In this document: positions 36,346 to 49,098 of the stretch, piece after piece | How positions within the stretch are numbered: position 1 is the first letter of the stretch | How the letters are laid out: every line of letters starts with the position of its first letter | NCBI GenBank assembly: GCA_963930655.1 | Contig: OZ005600.1 | Location: 6,451,501 to 6,515,500 of the forward strand | Direction of reading: 5' to 3' | Source: Myrica gale | Lineage: Eukaryota; Streptophyta; Magnoliopsida; Fagales; Myricaceae | DNA: 64,000 nucleotides | Notes under the pieces: generated by a model | What the model saw: only the letters and a program-made list of their open reading frames with translations | Database searches by the model: none | Told to the model about the DNA's origin: nothing | Position numbers and translations under genes: made by a program

Positions 36346-38794
36346 ATGACCTCTGCGATTACTCACCAAATCATTGGCGAAGACGACGACGTACGTCCAT
36401 ATCCTTTCTCTCTTGGTCCCTCTCCTTGTGTGTATGCTCCCCGTTTCGTTTCTCACTCTTACTTTCTTTCACCCTATAGGGCTTTGATTGGGAAGCAGCT
36501 GTTAGAGAAATCGACGTGGCTTGCCAAACCGCGACGTCCTCCACTTCACTCCCGGACCAATTTTCACATTTTGTCCCTCCCGATATAAATGTTCCATTTT
36601 CTAAAACGAAGAAAAAGCCCGGGCTTTCTCGACAAGCTACGCTTGATAAGTTCGTCGACAAGTCGGGTCCATCGAGGCCTCAGTCGGAAGAACGGAATCA
36701 AGATCGCATCGACGGTGATGAAGGGGTGAATTGCATTGACATTGATCCTGAGGCAGCCAAAACTTGGATATATCCAGGTTTTCCGCACAATCTCTTTTGT
36801 TTCTTTTTTGTTATTATTCTCTCTCAAATTTTATTTTGTGATTAGCAAAGGGCAGGAGGTTTTCTGGCGATTTCGAATAATGGCGGTGAAGAACCGATTC
36901 CATTTTTCGGAAGTGAAATCTGTTGGGGATATCTAATGAAATGTGTTTTGAAGAGTTTATTAAAATTTAGGTCGTTTGTTTTCAAAATATGGGTTTTGGG
37001 TTTTTCTCGTAGGTTCTTACTGAAGCAATGGGGTTATTATACTGCTGCAGGAATGCCATTTCGTTAATGTATTTTTCAAGGTATCTTCTTCTAATTAGTC
37101 GAACTAACACTATTGATAAAGTAAATAAGCTAATAATTCCTTTTGGCTTTGTTGGAGCAATTGATTACTATGCCTTTGAAAAAAAAGAAAAATTCAAATC
37201 CATTGATGTTGCGAACTTGGATGTATGAGCTGACAGAATCGTATTGAGCTCTATTGATTCTTTTGTAATCACTTGTTTTACTAAAGTTCAAGTATTGCAA
37301 CTATAAACTTGTTTTCATCATTATCTTTGTTTTGAATCGTGCAGTAAATGTTCCTCTTCGTGACTATCAATTTGCTATTACCAAGAAAGCGTTATTTTCT
37401 AATACATTGGTGGCATTGCCAACTGGACTTGGAAAGACACTAATTGCTGCAGTTGTTATGTATAACTACTTCAGATGGTTTCCTGATGGTACAATACTCT
37501 TCTCTGTCTTTTAGCCCCATCAACTTCTAATAGTAGTTGTAACAACATAAGAGAGGTGTTTGTCACATATGTGCTTTGACTTTAAAAAGAACTAGTCAAG
37601 TTTGCTCTTGAAGCTCATTGGAATCATTATATAGCTCAGTTTAACTTAGTAAGGTCCCAATGTGGGACTTGACCCTTATAGAACTCATCTCTTATTCATT
37701 CGTTTTTCCTACTTCATGTGGGATTCGGGTATCACAGTAGTTGTCAGTAAGTCTTGCCCTATAATGATCCCAGAAAACATACCATTTTTGGACCATATGA
37801 TAAAATTTGTACCATAATCAAATTATTGTTTCATAAAACAATTTGATTAATGAATTTTCTGGTGGAACTGCTTCCAGAATCTCAACATCTGATACCTGAG
37901 GAAGGTAAGCAAAATTTGTTGAAGGAATTGTAAATAGTACGTTGGAGGCCATATTCTAGTTGGTCCGATCACCTTCTCAGACGTTACAACAGTTACTACT
38001 TTTTTTTCGGTCTTGACTTTTTTTATGAAGTATACGTCCATGTAATTTGATTGGTTATTTTTAAGCGCATATGCTCCAGTTCCTTGCATCGTGTATTCTG
38101 TTTAGTTTATTTCGGAGGCTGACCTTACAAACCATTGACATCATGCTTGCTTGCTTGGTCTTTTCATGATAGGAAAAATAGTATTTGCTGCTCCTTCTCG
38201 ACCACTTGTGATGCAATAGATAGAAGCATGCCATAATATTGTGGGGATTCCTCAAGTAAGATGCTCTCCTCACTCATAAATGGTTTGATACGCTTAGTTT
38301 TTGGCCTCTCCTTGGACTAGTTTATTTTTCATCTCATTTACATTTTTCTAGAAGATATGAATCAAACTGATTGCAGGAATGGACAATTGATATGACGGGT
38401 CAGATAAGTCCTACGAAGAGAGCATGCTTTTGGAAGACTAAACGAGTTTTCTTTGTTACTCCACAAGTGCTGGAAAAGGATATTCAGTCTGGTGAATCTT
38501 TGAATCCTACTTAAAATTCCTAGATCATAGTAATTCTTAGGTTGCTTGTAAAATTGAACTGCCATGAGGATGTTTTCCTGTATGTACTTGGGATTATAGT
38601 ATATGATATTCTGAAATTTCCGTATTGCCCGACAATCGAGGAAGTACTGAAAGAACTCTTGGTTTGAAGGACTCATGTCGTCATGAGTGTATATGGAAAG
38701 TTACACCATGAGATATTAGTGCCATTTAGATATTGTTATCTCTCTTCTCTCTTTCTCTATATACGTGTGGGCATATATATATTAGGGCTGTCCA

Positions 38795-39140
38795 TTGGCC
38801 AGTCCGGTCCGGCCGGCCAAATCGGCCATACTATGAAGTATATAGACCGGACCGGTCATTCTATCGGTCTGGTCCGGTCCCCGGTTTCACCGGTTCGGTC
38901 TGGGCCGATTTGGGTCGGTTTGGGTCATGTCATTTTGGGCCGGTTTTGGGTTGGGTCATGCCATTCTGGGCCGGTTTTGGGTTTTGACCATGTCATGTTG
39001 GGCCAATTTCCGATTTGGAGAGGTATACTCCGGTCCAAGTCCGGTTTTCCACATGGGTAACCCGGAACCGGACCGGAGTATACCGGTCTCGGTCCGGTTT
39101 GTCCAAAACCAATCCGGTTTCGGTCCGGCAGGTTTGGTGG
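38795..39140. repeat. GGTCCGG-rich low-complexity repeat in a FANCM intron
   Basis: About 350 bp made of variants of GGTCCGGTT, CCGGACCGG and GGGCCGGTTTTGGGTT, far more GC-rich than its surroundings. It lies in the intron between exons 38377-38491 and 39973-40064. Longer words such as TTGGGCCGGTTTTGGGTT recur. It resembles a degenerate satellite or a repeat-derived insertion. Confidence 0.75.
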
Positions 39141-42100
39141 ACATCCTTAATATATATACCATTGTCCTATAAATTAGACTTTTTCCCTTACTGGTGTGTG
39201 GGAGCTATAAATATTGATATACTTTCATAAAGAGTTTTATCTTTGTTTCAAGCAACAAGTAATTCATTATTCTATTTGGATGATGTGGAATTTCGCATAA
39301 TTTGAGAAATTAGAATAAGTACTTCGCTTATTTTTTCACGTAAGGACTTTTGCGTTCCTAACATGGATTGATCAGTTATTTGTACCTGTTTTTTATTAAT
39401 CACCCATTTGCAGTAGCTATGTTACCATGCTAGTCCAAAGTTTTGACATCAACAACCTAACATTCTTTAACAAATGTTCTCTTGTTACCTGGAGTTTTTT
39501 TTATTTTCTGGATTATTCGTTCTTGAATATCAGAAATCATACCATGGAAATTAAAACATTCAGGTGCTAATGTCATTTCTTTTTCTTGTAGGTCTAGCTG
39601 TGCAAATTTCTATTGTTTGCATATAGGTTGAAATCTATTGGATGTTTGGATGTTAATAACTTGATGTGTCTGACACTGTTTAAGGATGGTTGGATAATTA
39701 TATTTGATTTAGAAAGCCAAGGAGTGGGGTGTAAGTCGATGCAGGTTGTTTTATCATTATATTTTTCTTTATTAAGATAGTATCAATATGAAGATTGATT
39801 ATTTTGCACTTACTTGGAGTTTCTGAGATTACTATTTTGCTTCTTTTTTTATTCTTTTTAACCCCAAATGTTTTCATGCATGATGCTTAAACTCTTTTTT
39901 GAAATTATTTCACGTGATATGTATGAGATGTATTTTCCATCATTAATTTATTCATGAACTAATCTATGGCAGGCACATGTTTGGTAAAATCCTTGGTGTG
40001 TTTGGTGATTGATGAAGCTCACCGAGCATTGGGAAACTATTCGTATTGTGTTTTAGTTCGTGAGGTTTGTGGTTCACTGTCTTTCTAATTGTTCTTTTTC
40101 TTTCAGCCATCGAGTATCAGGCTTTGGTTCAGTATGGGCTTTTGGATACTGCTACTGCTTTGAGATACTGAAAATACTCTAAAATCTTAGGTAATGGCTA
40201 TACCAGTGCAACTGAGAATGTTAGCTTTAACAGCAACTCCAGGGTGTAAGTTACTAACATCTGCTTGCGTTCTTTTTAGTCTCCGACAATAAGTTAGACA
40301 CCCTTGTACTAATATGCAGTTCTTCAGCAAAGAAGCAGACCATCCAGCATATTATTGATAACTTACGTATATCAACACTTGAGTACAGTAATGAAAGCGA
40401 TGATGATGTCAGCCCATACGTGCACAACAGGAAGATTGAGTTGATTCAGGTATGTATAGCTTTGTTTGTTTTGGAGCCTTTTCTTCACATACCTATGCAT
40501 CTGTGTGTATAGGCATAAATCTTGGTCTCTTTTTGTCTAGGTTGCAATGGGGCAAGACACAGAAGAAATAAATAACAAACTCTCAGAAGTAATTCGTCCA
40601 ATTTTAGCCAGGCTCTGTGCTACTGGAGTTATTCAGAACAGAGACTATCAAACGGTATGGTTCTGTACAGTATAATTTCCTGTCATTGTCTTTGGGACCT
40701 CTACTCTTCAAGATTAATGTTTTCCTTGCATTTCTTCCTTTAATTGAGTTTGCCATTAAGCCTTGCCATGACTATTCTCTCAAATTCTGAGTAAATGTTG
40801 TGTTATCTGCAAATTTCTTGGTAATTGAACCATAATGAAAAATCTCCTTGGTTATGTAACAAGGAGACTCCTAGTTTAGCAATTGACCTTGTGCCCTTCA
40901 CGTCTGTGTTTCAGCGCTGTCAGACTAACTTAGGCATCAGAGTTTAGATATGAATACTTGATTTGTTTTATGTATAGCAGCTTCTTGAGAATCCATCAGC
41001 TCAATTAATGTAATTTGTCCCTTCATTAAATTAAAGCTGATATTGCATGCCTAAGCTGCTGATCTTCATCCTGGGTGAGGTCTTTATAAATTGTCAGAGT
41101 AGAATAATCCGCATGAGAAAGCAGGTGTAGCAGCGGCTTCTATCTTCAATGAGATGTTTAATTGTTGGAGTAGATTGGTCTCGGTATTCTGTACCCAAGA
41201 TGCCAATGGTTTCAGTAAATCTGAAAAGCCTTGGGTAGATTAAGTAGCTAACAGAATTATTTTATGTAGGTTTTGGATGCAATTCTCCAGTTTTGGAGAA
41301 ATTCAGATATAGTTTATTTCAAATTGGGAAGATATAGCTGCTATCATAATTTGATGACAAATTTTGATGTTGCCGTGAATGCTGATAGCTGAAATTTTTC
41401 TCGGCTGTAGTTTTTGATTTTAAATTCTAGTTGTGAGAGTTTTACATTCTACTGCCATTTGATCTCTTTCGTGTTAATCCTCAAAATGACCATCACATCC
41501 TATTTGGTCATCTTACTTATTTCTTTCTCTTTCGTCTGTGGTGGTTGACAGCTGAGCCCATGCGAGTTACTTAATTCGAGGGACAAATTTCGTCAAGCAC
41601 CCCCGCCTAACGTTCCCCAAATAAAGTATAATGAAGTGGAAGGATATTTCGGAGTTCTTATTACTCTTTATCACATCCGCAAGCTACTCTCAAGCCATGG
41701 GATAAGACCGTCATATGAAATGCTACAAGAAAAGTTGCAGCAAGGGTGTGTTCTTGTGCAACCTGATTTTTGCACTGCCCTTGATAAGCTGACACATGAT
41801 CTCAGAAATCATGTCTGCTTGTTTACATGTTTTTTATGGAGTTGTCAATCTATTCTACAGAGTCCTTTCCAATGTAGTTGGTTAAGTATTACTATTGCTA
41901 AGCATGGTTTTAATCTTGGCATTCAAGAGCCAAAAACTTTATGTTTGAGTACCACAATTGTTCTTGTATCCAAGAGAGTTCCAATCAAGAGGTTCTGTTT
42001 TGAATTTTAATTTCCAAGTTTTTAGTCTTCATCAAGCTGAAGAATGAGTTGTCACTAATAGAGTGCTTTTCATAACAACAAAAGGGATTGATATACATTT

Positions 42101-43554
42101 TTTGTGTTTGGGCTGATTAAAAAATTCCTCTAATTTGAATTTCAGTTAAATGGAAAACTTTTATAACATAAAACTTATCTGGTGTTGTGGTGATTATGTT
42201 GAATGTTGACAAAATGGCATTCAAAGCAGTTTAGAACATCCGCTTTTCGATTTAACATCAGTTTAAGTTATCCAAGCTTAATTATTGCAGGTATTTTGCG
42301 AGATTTATGAGTAAAAATGAAGCCATTGGGAAAGCAAAGCTCTTAATGCAGCAAAGTCTGTCCCATGGTGCACCAAGTCCTAAATTGTCCAAAATGTTAG
42401 AAGTTCTGCTTGATCATTTCAGTATGTGGCACGTTATCTTACTCATATCACCAAAAAGTTAGACTATTTTGTCGTCTCATTATTTAATTTGTTGTATTTT
42501 GTTTATCTGTAAATTGCTCTATTAAACCCTGTTTGATCCAAATCACTATCTCTGTTTTTTCATTTAATGTAGAAACTTTTCTAAATGACGCCAGTAATTC
42601 ACCAATAGAAATTTTCCAATATATAGTTAGGTTTATTTTGACAGGCAGGCGTAAAAGTCAAAATTAAATGTGTTTGAAAGTTGTGATATCTCGTTGTTAA
42701 TGTGACATCTATACATGTGGTTGCAGAAACAAAGGATCCACTGCACTCGAGGGTTATTATTTTCTCAAATTTCAGGGGAAGTGTCAGGTAAGGAGATATG
42801 TTAGAGTTCAACTTAGTACCGATGCTTCAAGTCTATGGTCTATTCCTTGAATATGATTTTTTTTTCCTTGGACATGATGATACAAAACATCTAGGGACAT
42901 AATTGAAGCACTAGCGAATATTGGAGATTTAGTTAGAGCTACCCAGTTCATTGGCCAAAGCTCAGGTTTGTAGTCATCTTAAATTGTGTTTGCCATTTGA
43001 GAATAAACTATAATGGTAGAAGGACATTGCAATTCATCTTATTGTTTGGGGGGTTGTGTGTTCCAATTTTGAAAATTGAAAGTACGTTGGAACTGATCTC
43101 ATAGTTGAGGGCTGGAACATGCAACTAAGCTTTTCTATTGTGTAACTTTTCCTATTTCCTGTAAAGTGGCTATTCCTGCACTCCAGGAGTATGTAATTGT
43201 CATTATGGTAAGCAAGAACTATATCTGGATTACTAGTGACTTTCAAAATATTCATCATTTATGGTTTCTTACAGGAAAAGCATTGAAAGGCCAGTCACAG
43301 AAAATTCAACAGGATGTTTTGGAGGTAACTATGATAATGTACATTGATCTTCTCAGATTTTGCATTGGCTTACTTTGTTGTTCCCTAGAAATTTCGAGCA
43401 GGTGGTTACAATGTCATTGTTGCCACATCAATTGGTGAAGAAGGCCTGGATATCATGGAAGTTGATCTGGTAATACGTTTTGATGCTAACGTGTCACCAT
43501 TGAGAATGATTCAGCGCATGGGGAGGACTGGAAGAAAGCATGACGGACGAGTTG

Positions 43555-43716
43555 ATATCCTTTTTGTTCTTTGGATAATGCATTCTATTGCGAAGGTTAG
43601 CTTCAATACTGATACTACATGGGCGTTATATTTTTTCGCACTCCTTTCAGCCTTTCAGGTATAACACCTATAAAATTTACTAATGTTATTTCAAGGAATT
43701 CCTTGACAAACACTAC
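43555..43716 (+). other. U12-type AT-AC intron in the FANCM locus
   Basis: The intron after the motif VI exon begins ATATCCTTTT, the consensus for the minor-spliceosome 5' splice site, not GT. TTCCTTGAC at 43699-43707 matches the U12 branch-point consensus, and its A lies 10 nt before the AC ending at 43716. Splicing there gives the reading GRVVVLA, as the family requires, in phase. Confidence 0.88.
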
Positions 43717-46700
43717 TAGTTTTAGCTTGGTGAGATTTTTTCATTCTAGTCCAAGGATGGTGAGATTTTTTTAAAAGAATTGTCTTTTGTAAAAAAAAAT
43801 TGATAATTTTGCGATCTGCACCTATAAATTCAATTTTTTTAGAGTAATTTTACTTTGCCTTCTGAACCATAAATCTTTTTCACCTTCCTTTTCTGGCTAG
43901 ATTCCCCATATTTACAAACCAGACGTCCGATTCGTTGAGCTGTCAATTGTACAATTCATTCCTCGGGGAAAGAAATTGAAAGATGATCATGCTATTCAGA
44001 CATCTGTGTTTGAAGACAAACTAACTGATGCTGAGACTGGTTTAATTACCAAGTCTTTCCACCCTACTGATCCATGGAGACCTTCTCTTATTGCCTTTCC
44101 ACACTTCCAGACATTTCCATCCAGAGTGCACAAGGTGATGCATGCATATAGAACTGGGATGCTGATTGATATGATGCAACGTTTGCAAGGACTCTCCTTT
44201 CCCAGAGACATCAAAACCACTGTTGTTGAGGTTCTATTTGAAATTTTTGTGCTTTAATTTTTTTCTTATTGGAGCTTTCTATGTCTTCTTATTCAACCTT
44301 TTAATTGATATAGGATGCAGTCTTTCTTGGAAAGAGCTTGGTGGTCGACACTGCTGAAAAACACGATAATGGGACAAAGGGTATATCGTCTTTATTAGTT
44401 CTAAAAGTCTTGCATAGCTATTTATCAAAAAATAAATAAAGGTCTTGTGTAGCTAAAATGGGGGGGGGGTGTTCAGCTAGAATTCTGTTGCTTGTTCCCT
44501 TTTCGGGAAAGTTGAGTTTATATGCACTGAAGCAAAAAAGAAAAGTCTCTGTACTGGCATGTCTTTTGGATTCAGTTTGAGGACAGCGTAGATCTAAGAA
44601 TGTGTTTTGGATTCAAGTCCCAATAATAATGGCATTCAAGCTGCAATTATGTATTTTCTTATTGCTAGTAAGAAATGAGCATTTAATATCTATAATTATG
44701 TATCTCTCCAAATAGTTTCAAGGACCAAAAGTTAAGTGCTTACATAATTTGACACATTATAAGGTAAAAGGTTGAAGACTCAAAAACTCCACTCAGAATT
44801 CGGCTGTAAAGAATTAGAGACTCAGATGTAACTTATAACCTAACATATTAGTGGCCTTGGATTTTATTTCTGTTCCTCATGCTTTTTCATTCTCAACGCT
44901 GCAACTTGCAATATCAGGGCATCAGGGTAATAGTTAACCTAGTGCTGTCAAAGTCGCAATAATGGATGTCTAAGTGATGCATGCTATTACAAATATAGAT
45001 CTTATTAGTACTTGACTTAAATCTCTGAATGTTGTGCAGATCTGCTAGTGTTTGATGATTGTTCAAAGATAAAATCACAAAGAGAAGTAATGAGCTCTGA
45101 AGGGTCACCAAGAGAGATCTTGAGATACAAAGAGAGGCACAGTGTACATGATTTTTGTGGCCAAAATCCTCCTGCGCACTCCTACCTATTTGGTTCAGAT
45201 TATGTTTCTGTCGATGCTTTTGGAAAAGTATTGATTTTATCTGTTCCTATAGTACCCCAATATTCTAAGTGTACAACCGCAAGCAGTGCAGGGTCTCTGA
45301 ATTGTTTAAAGCAGGATTCTTGCCATTTGAAGATTTCAGCTGAAGACGACAAGGATCTAACTTTGCAGGCTACAGATGTTGGAAAAATAACTTCTCCAGC
45401 AAGATGCATAAGGCGCGAGACTCTCCCAACATCTGGATTATTCAGCTCTGATGCCCCAAAAGAAAATACATTGGAGTGGGTTGAGAATAGTCCGGAAACT
45501 CCAATTTTTAATGGGGCTATATCAGATGGAGTTAGTACCGGTGAATAGCCTGATGTGGCAGAAATACCTAATGTGGAAAAAATAAAGGCACCATTGCTTG
45601 TGCCTGATGAATGCAGGAATGATTTCATAGATATTGAGCTTAGTCCACGACTGACTAATTTTATCAAGCGGGGGTTTGTTCCAGAGTCTCCCATCGCTGA
45701 TAGAGGTCTCTTTTCTTCTCCAGATACCTGTTTCATTGTATTCTGAGGACAGGGATGAGCAATTTGCTTAGACTGAAATATGTGCAGGAATAAGATTTTT
45801 TTTTATGAATGGAATTGTATTTTGCAGGATTACCATATGGTAAGAAGAAAGCTGAATTTCCTGTTCCAGACCTTGTTTCACCAGAACAATTGCATACTGG
45901 GTTGATGGTGAAGTCTTCAAGTCCACGAATAAATGAGAAAGTTGTCATGGACATCAGCAACTACGAAAGAAGTTGCTCTGTTTCCCCTATCAATAGTGAA
46001 ACTCAAACTCCTGTAGCTAAGTTAGACTGTAACCTTACTATGAGAGGATGTAGGTTCACTTCTCCAGTTGGTGAGGAAGCCCAAACTCCCTTCATGAACT
46101 TGATGAACAACAGCTGTAGCGAAGATTTTCATTTAACTTCTGGAGGTAAATCAGACAGTGTGGAACGCAGGCGCAAGTTTAAAAGGTTGCGCAAAATCGG
46201 AGATTGTGGCAACAATAGGAATCTGAAAAGCATAAAGGAGAATTTTGCTGCTCCAATAGCAAACCTTGCAAGATCATTTTCTAATGGGAGTCCAGACAGA
46301 AATAAACATGCCAGATGTATGATGTATCCATTGCTGATTTCAATTTGGAATTTTATTTAATTATCCAATCTGATTTTTCCCCTCAACCTAGGTTGTTTTT
46401 AGCCAACTTTCAGTTGACAGAAGCCTGATTATGGTGTCACAATAAATTTAACAACCAAATTTTCAAATGAGCCATAGATCAGTACTCAATATTTCTTGCT
46501 GCACTCAGGTCAGAAGAAACCCACAAAATATGTCAGAGCCTTCATTGAGGAGGAAGCTGAGTAAGCTCTTCGCAGATAATGAATTGAAATCACGTTTCAT
46601 TTGACAAATTTCCATTTAAAAGCATACCCTCACCCCCGAGGGGGAAAGGGCTGCGATGCTCTCGATTTAGTTTTAAGTATGCCCATTGTGATTTCTCTCC

Positions 46701-48566
46701 AATTCTTACTCCCAGGGTGTCTTCAGATGCTGATGTATCTGATGATGAGGAAGATGAGCAGGACAACAATTCATGTGATAGTTTCATAGATGACAGGATG
46801 AATCCAACAGCAGCAAGTACTCCTGCTGAAAGTTGTAGAATTGACATGATGGGGATTTACAGGTTCTCTCTCTCTCTCTGCACAGTCTAGAAGCTGTTAT
46901 TTCAAATCCCAGAAATATAATGGTGTTTTCATTTTTAAAATCTTTATCTGTAAAGAAACAAACGGCTACAAATAGGCTTATATTGTGGACCTTATATGCT
47001 CCTCATAGGGGAGGAATATCAAATTCTAGAGTGGTCAATTTGGTAGACATATATCCATCATATTCATTCAGGGTACTATGCTTCTCTATGAAACTTAAGC
47101 AAGAAACAGGATATAGTAGTATTCTCGTCTGCTTAGTGCATAGATATGACTCGTACACAATAAATTATAATCTTAGATCCTAAATGAAAAGTAGCAGGGT
47201 TGCTTGTATTTCTATGCAAAATTTGGACTTATTAATACTCGCATACTAGTGTCAGCACAGGAGGTCTAGAGTTTTAACGTGCTGGTGATCGGTTTAAAAT
47301 TAAATTAGGTGGTTGCCGGTAGAATTATGTGCACCACTGCAGAAAATAATATATCTTCAAGTCTCACCTTGGTGTTTGAGGTAGTCTAACACGGACATGT
47401 CATTATTGAGTTTTGAAATAACATCTTCACCGACAGTATGTCGTGATTTCCTGAAGTTTTGCGTGTTTAATAGGGATGACCCTAGCCATTGTTTATATAT
47501 TGCTTTTATGTCCCTTCTTTTTTCTTTTTTTGGTACACATCTCCCTTCTTAGTTTAGCTCTTCTTCTAATTCCTCTGACATGAGTATTCTGTTTCTCCTC
47601 CACGGTAAGATCCATATGCCCAAAATGGAAACCTCATAGTTTCATAGCGCTTTTAGCTAAACAATGGAGCGCTGTAGCTTTTTATTATTATTTAAACTCT
47701 CACGAAGCTTCACTAGTGTTTCTTTTTTTTTTTTTTCTTTTTTCTGTGGTGAGGCCACAATTTTCAATGGAAACTCAATCTTCTTCACAGGCGTTCTTTG
47801 CTCAGCCAATCACCAATGGAGAGACAGCCTAACTGTTCTACCCCTATTAGCCCCAACTCCGTGACGCCGATGACCAGAACAAATGAACATGGATGCTCTT
47901 CGGGCAAGATCTTGTACTCTCTCCAGGCTCCCCCAACCAAATCTGCAGATCAGTTAGGTGGAAGAAATTCAGAACCTTTTCAGACGAGCAGGATATTCTC
48001 AGAAGTTGTTCCTTGTACTACCGATGTTTCCGCAAGGGCACTCCAGGCGATGGAAAGTCGAAAAAGAAAATTAAGGTTTTATCAATCAGAATCTGCTCCT
48101 ACAGTTAATCTAGATCCAGAATTTTTGCTTCAATCAAGGGCTGCAGTCAGAGATTCATTTAAGCATGGTGACACTGATGGAGATGCAAATGAGAATGGGT
48201 TTTATGATGATCAATTTTACGAAGGTCTTGACCTCGATGAAGTGGAGGCGCAGGCAACCTTGCTTCTCAAACAGAAATCTGAGCAGTCAACAAGAAAACA
48301 AGAGATAATTCCTCAATTCCACCCAGAAAACCTTGCTTCTCTCAGTTCTCCATCTTTTGATCTTGGGGTATGAAGGTCAAGATATCTTATACAATGACTC
48401 CAAAAACAGTTTGGCAAGATCGAGATGGGTTGGCCACTATTTGTAAGGAGTTCAAAAGTTTCTTATAGGAACCGCTTTCTTGTGTCTTAGTGTTAGAAAA
48501 ATGTAAGAGATAGCGAGGGGGCTTTTGGAAGAGGGGAGGGCGGGATGTTCATACAAATGTAATTTA

Positions 48567-48763
48567 GGGTGAGTTTGTTTTGTAAAATTTTAGTATTGTT
48601 AAAATTTTAGGTATTGGGTTTAGTGAAAAAGTGAAGAGAGATGTAATTTTTTATATTTTTTGTAGTGAAAAGTAATGATTTGATGGGGGAGAGAGATTAT
48701 ATTGTAATATTTTATTGTGTTAAAATTTTAGAGGGTGTAAAATTTTATAACACAAACGCAGCC
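48567..48763. mobile_element. Tourist-like MITE, copy 1 (197 bp)
   Basis: Flanked by TTA on both sides (48564-48566 and 48764-48766), the target duplication typical of PIF/Harbinger elements. Ends GGGTGAGTTTGTTTTG and AACACAAACGCAGCC form imperfect inverted repeats. The internal sequence (TAAAATTTTAGTATTGTTAA, GTGAAAAAGTGAAGAGAGA) matches the copy at 56668 almost base for base. Confidence 0.88.
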
Positions 48764-49068
48764 TTAATACTCGACGGGTCGTGTAAAGTCCATGTAAATT
48801 GAGGGATTACATATGTAAACATGTTCATCCATTATATCGAAGTTGTCAAAATAATTTTTAAACCTATAAAGACATGCACGTATACGACGTCTACAAGTAC
48901 GAACTCTATGCAATGGTTTTTTTTTCTTTCTAATTCCATGCAATGGTTTCTTTAAAACTTATTAACGACGAAGATTCACGCGGAGCACAGAGTGCCTACT
49001 ATTCATCGGCTGAGCCACGCTCTCGATATTGCCTATTTCATCGGACTAGGGCTGTTCAATCTCGGTAG

Positions 49069-49098
49069 AGGTGTCAGTTTTGGCCAAAACTGACACCT
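49069..49098. repeat. Perfect 30-bp palindrome
   Basis: AGGTGTCAGTTTTGG at 49069-49083 is followed with no spacer by its exact reverse complement at 49084-49098. It is intergenic. Confidence 0.95.

Larger units (their letters stand above)
36346..48373 (+). pseudogene. FANCM: FANCM DNA helicase/translocase locus, disrupted
   Basis: FANCM remodels branched DNA and limits meiotic crossovers in Arabidopsis. 23 exons can be followed: 36346-36390, 36480-36777, 37345-37488, 38173-38255, 38377-38491, 39973-40064, 40191-40243, 40320-40449, 40541-40654, 41552-41745, 42291-42421, 42727-42787, 42895-42965, 43275-43324, 43389-43554, 43717-43760 (damaged), 43901-44230, 44314-44380, 45040-45705, 45828-46316, 46509-46560, 46716-46862, 47791-48373. 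Walker A PTGLGKT, DEAH box VIDEAHRALG, LALTATPG, IIFSNFRGSVRDI and motif [11 protein letters not shown] are all present, and the C terminus ends SPSFDLGV. Lesions: an in-frame TAG at 38217-38219 (would end the product at 177 residues), loss of about 85 bp inside the exon at 43717 with a resulting TGA at 43731-43733, and an in-frame TAG at 45546-45548. The remaining exons keep frame and splice sites, so decay looks recent. An assembly error cannot be excluded for single bases. Confidence 0.85.

Noticed and set aside
38683-39230. Several overlapping plus- and minus-strand frames in the GGTCCGG array
   Set aside because: Translations of a low-complexity repeat in a FANCM intron, open in several frames at once.
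43555-43560. FANCM donor ATATCC read as a GT-to-AT splice-site mutation
   Set aside because: The full U12 donor, branch site and AC acceptor are present and give the right frame, so it is a normal minor-class intron, not a lesion.
45200-45736. 178-codon minus-strand frame
   Set aside because: Antisense to the FANCM C-terminal exon; the plus-strand reading matches the family.
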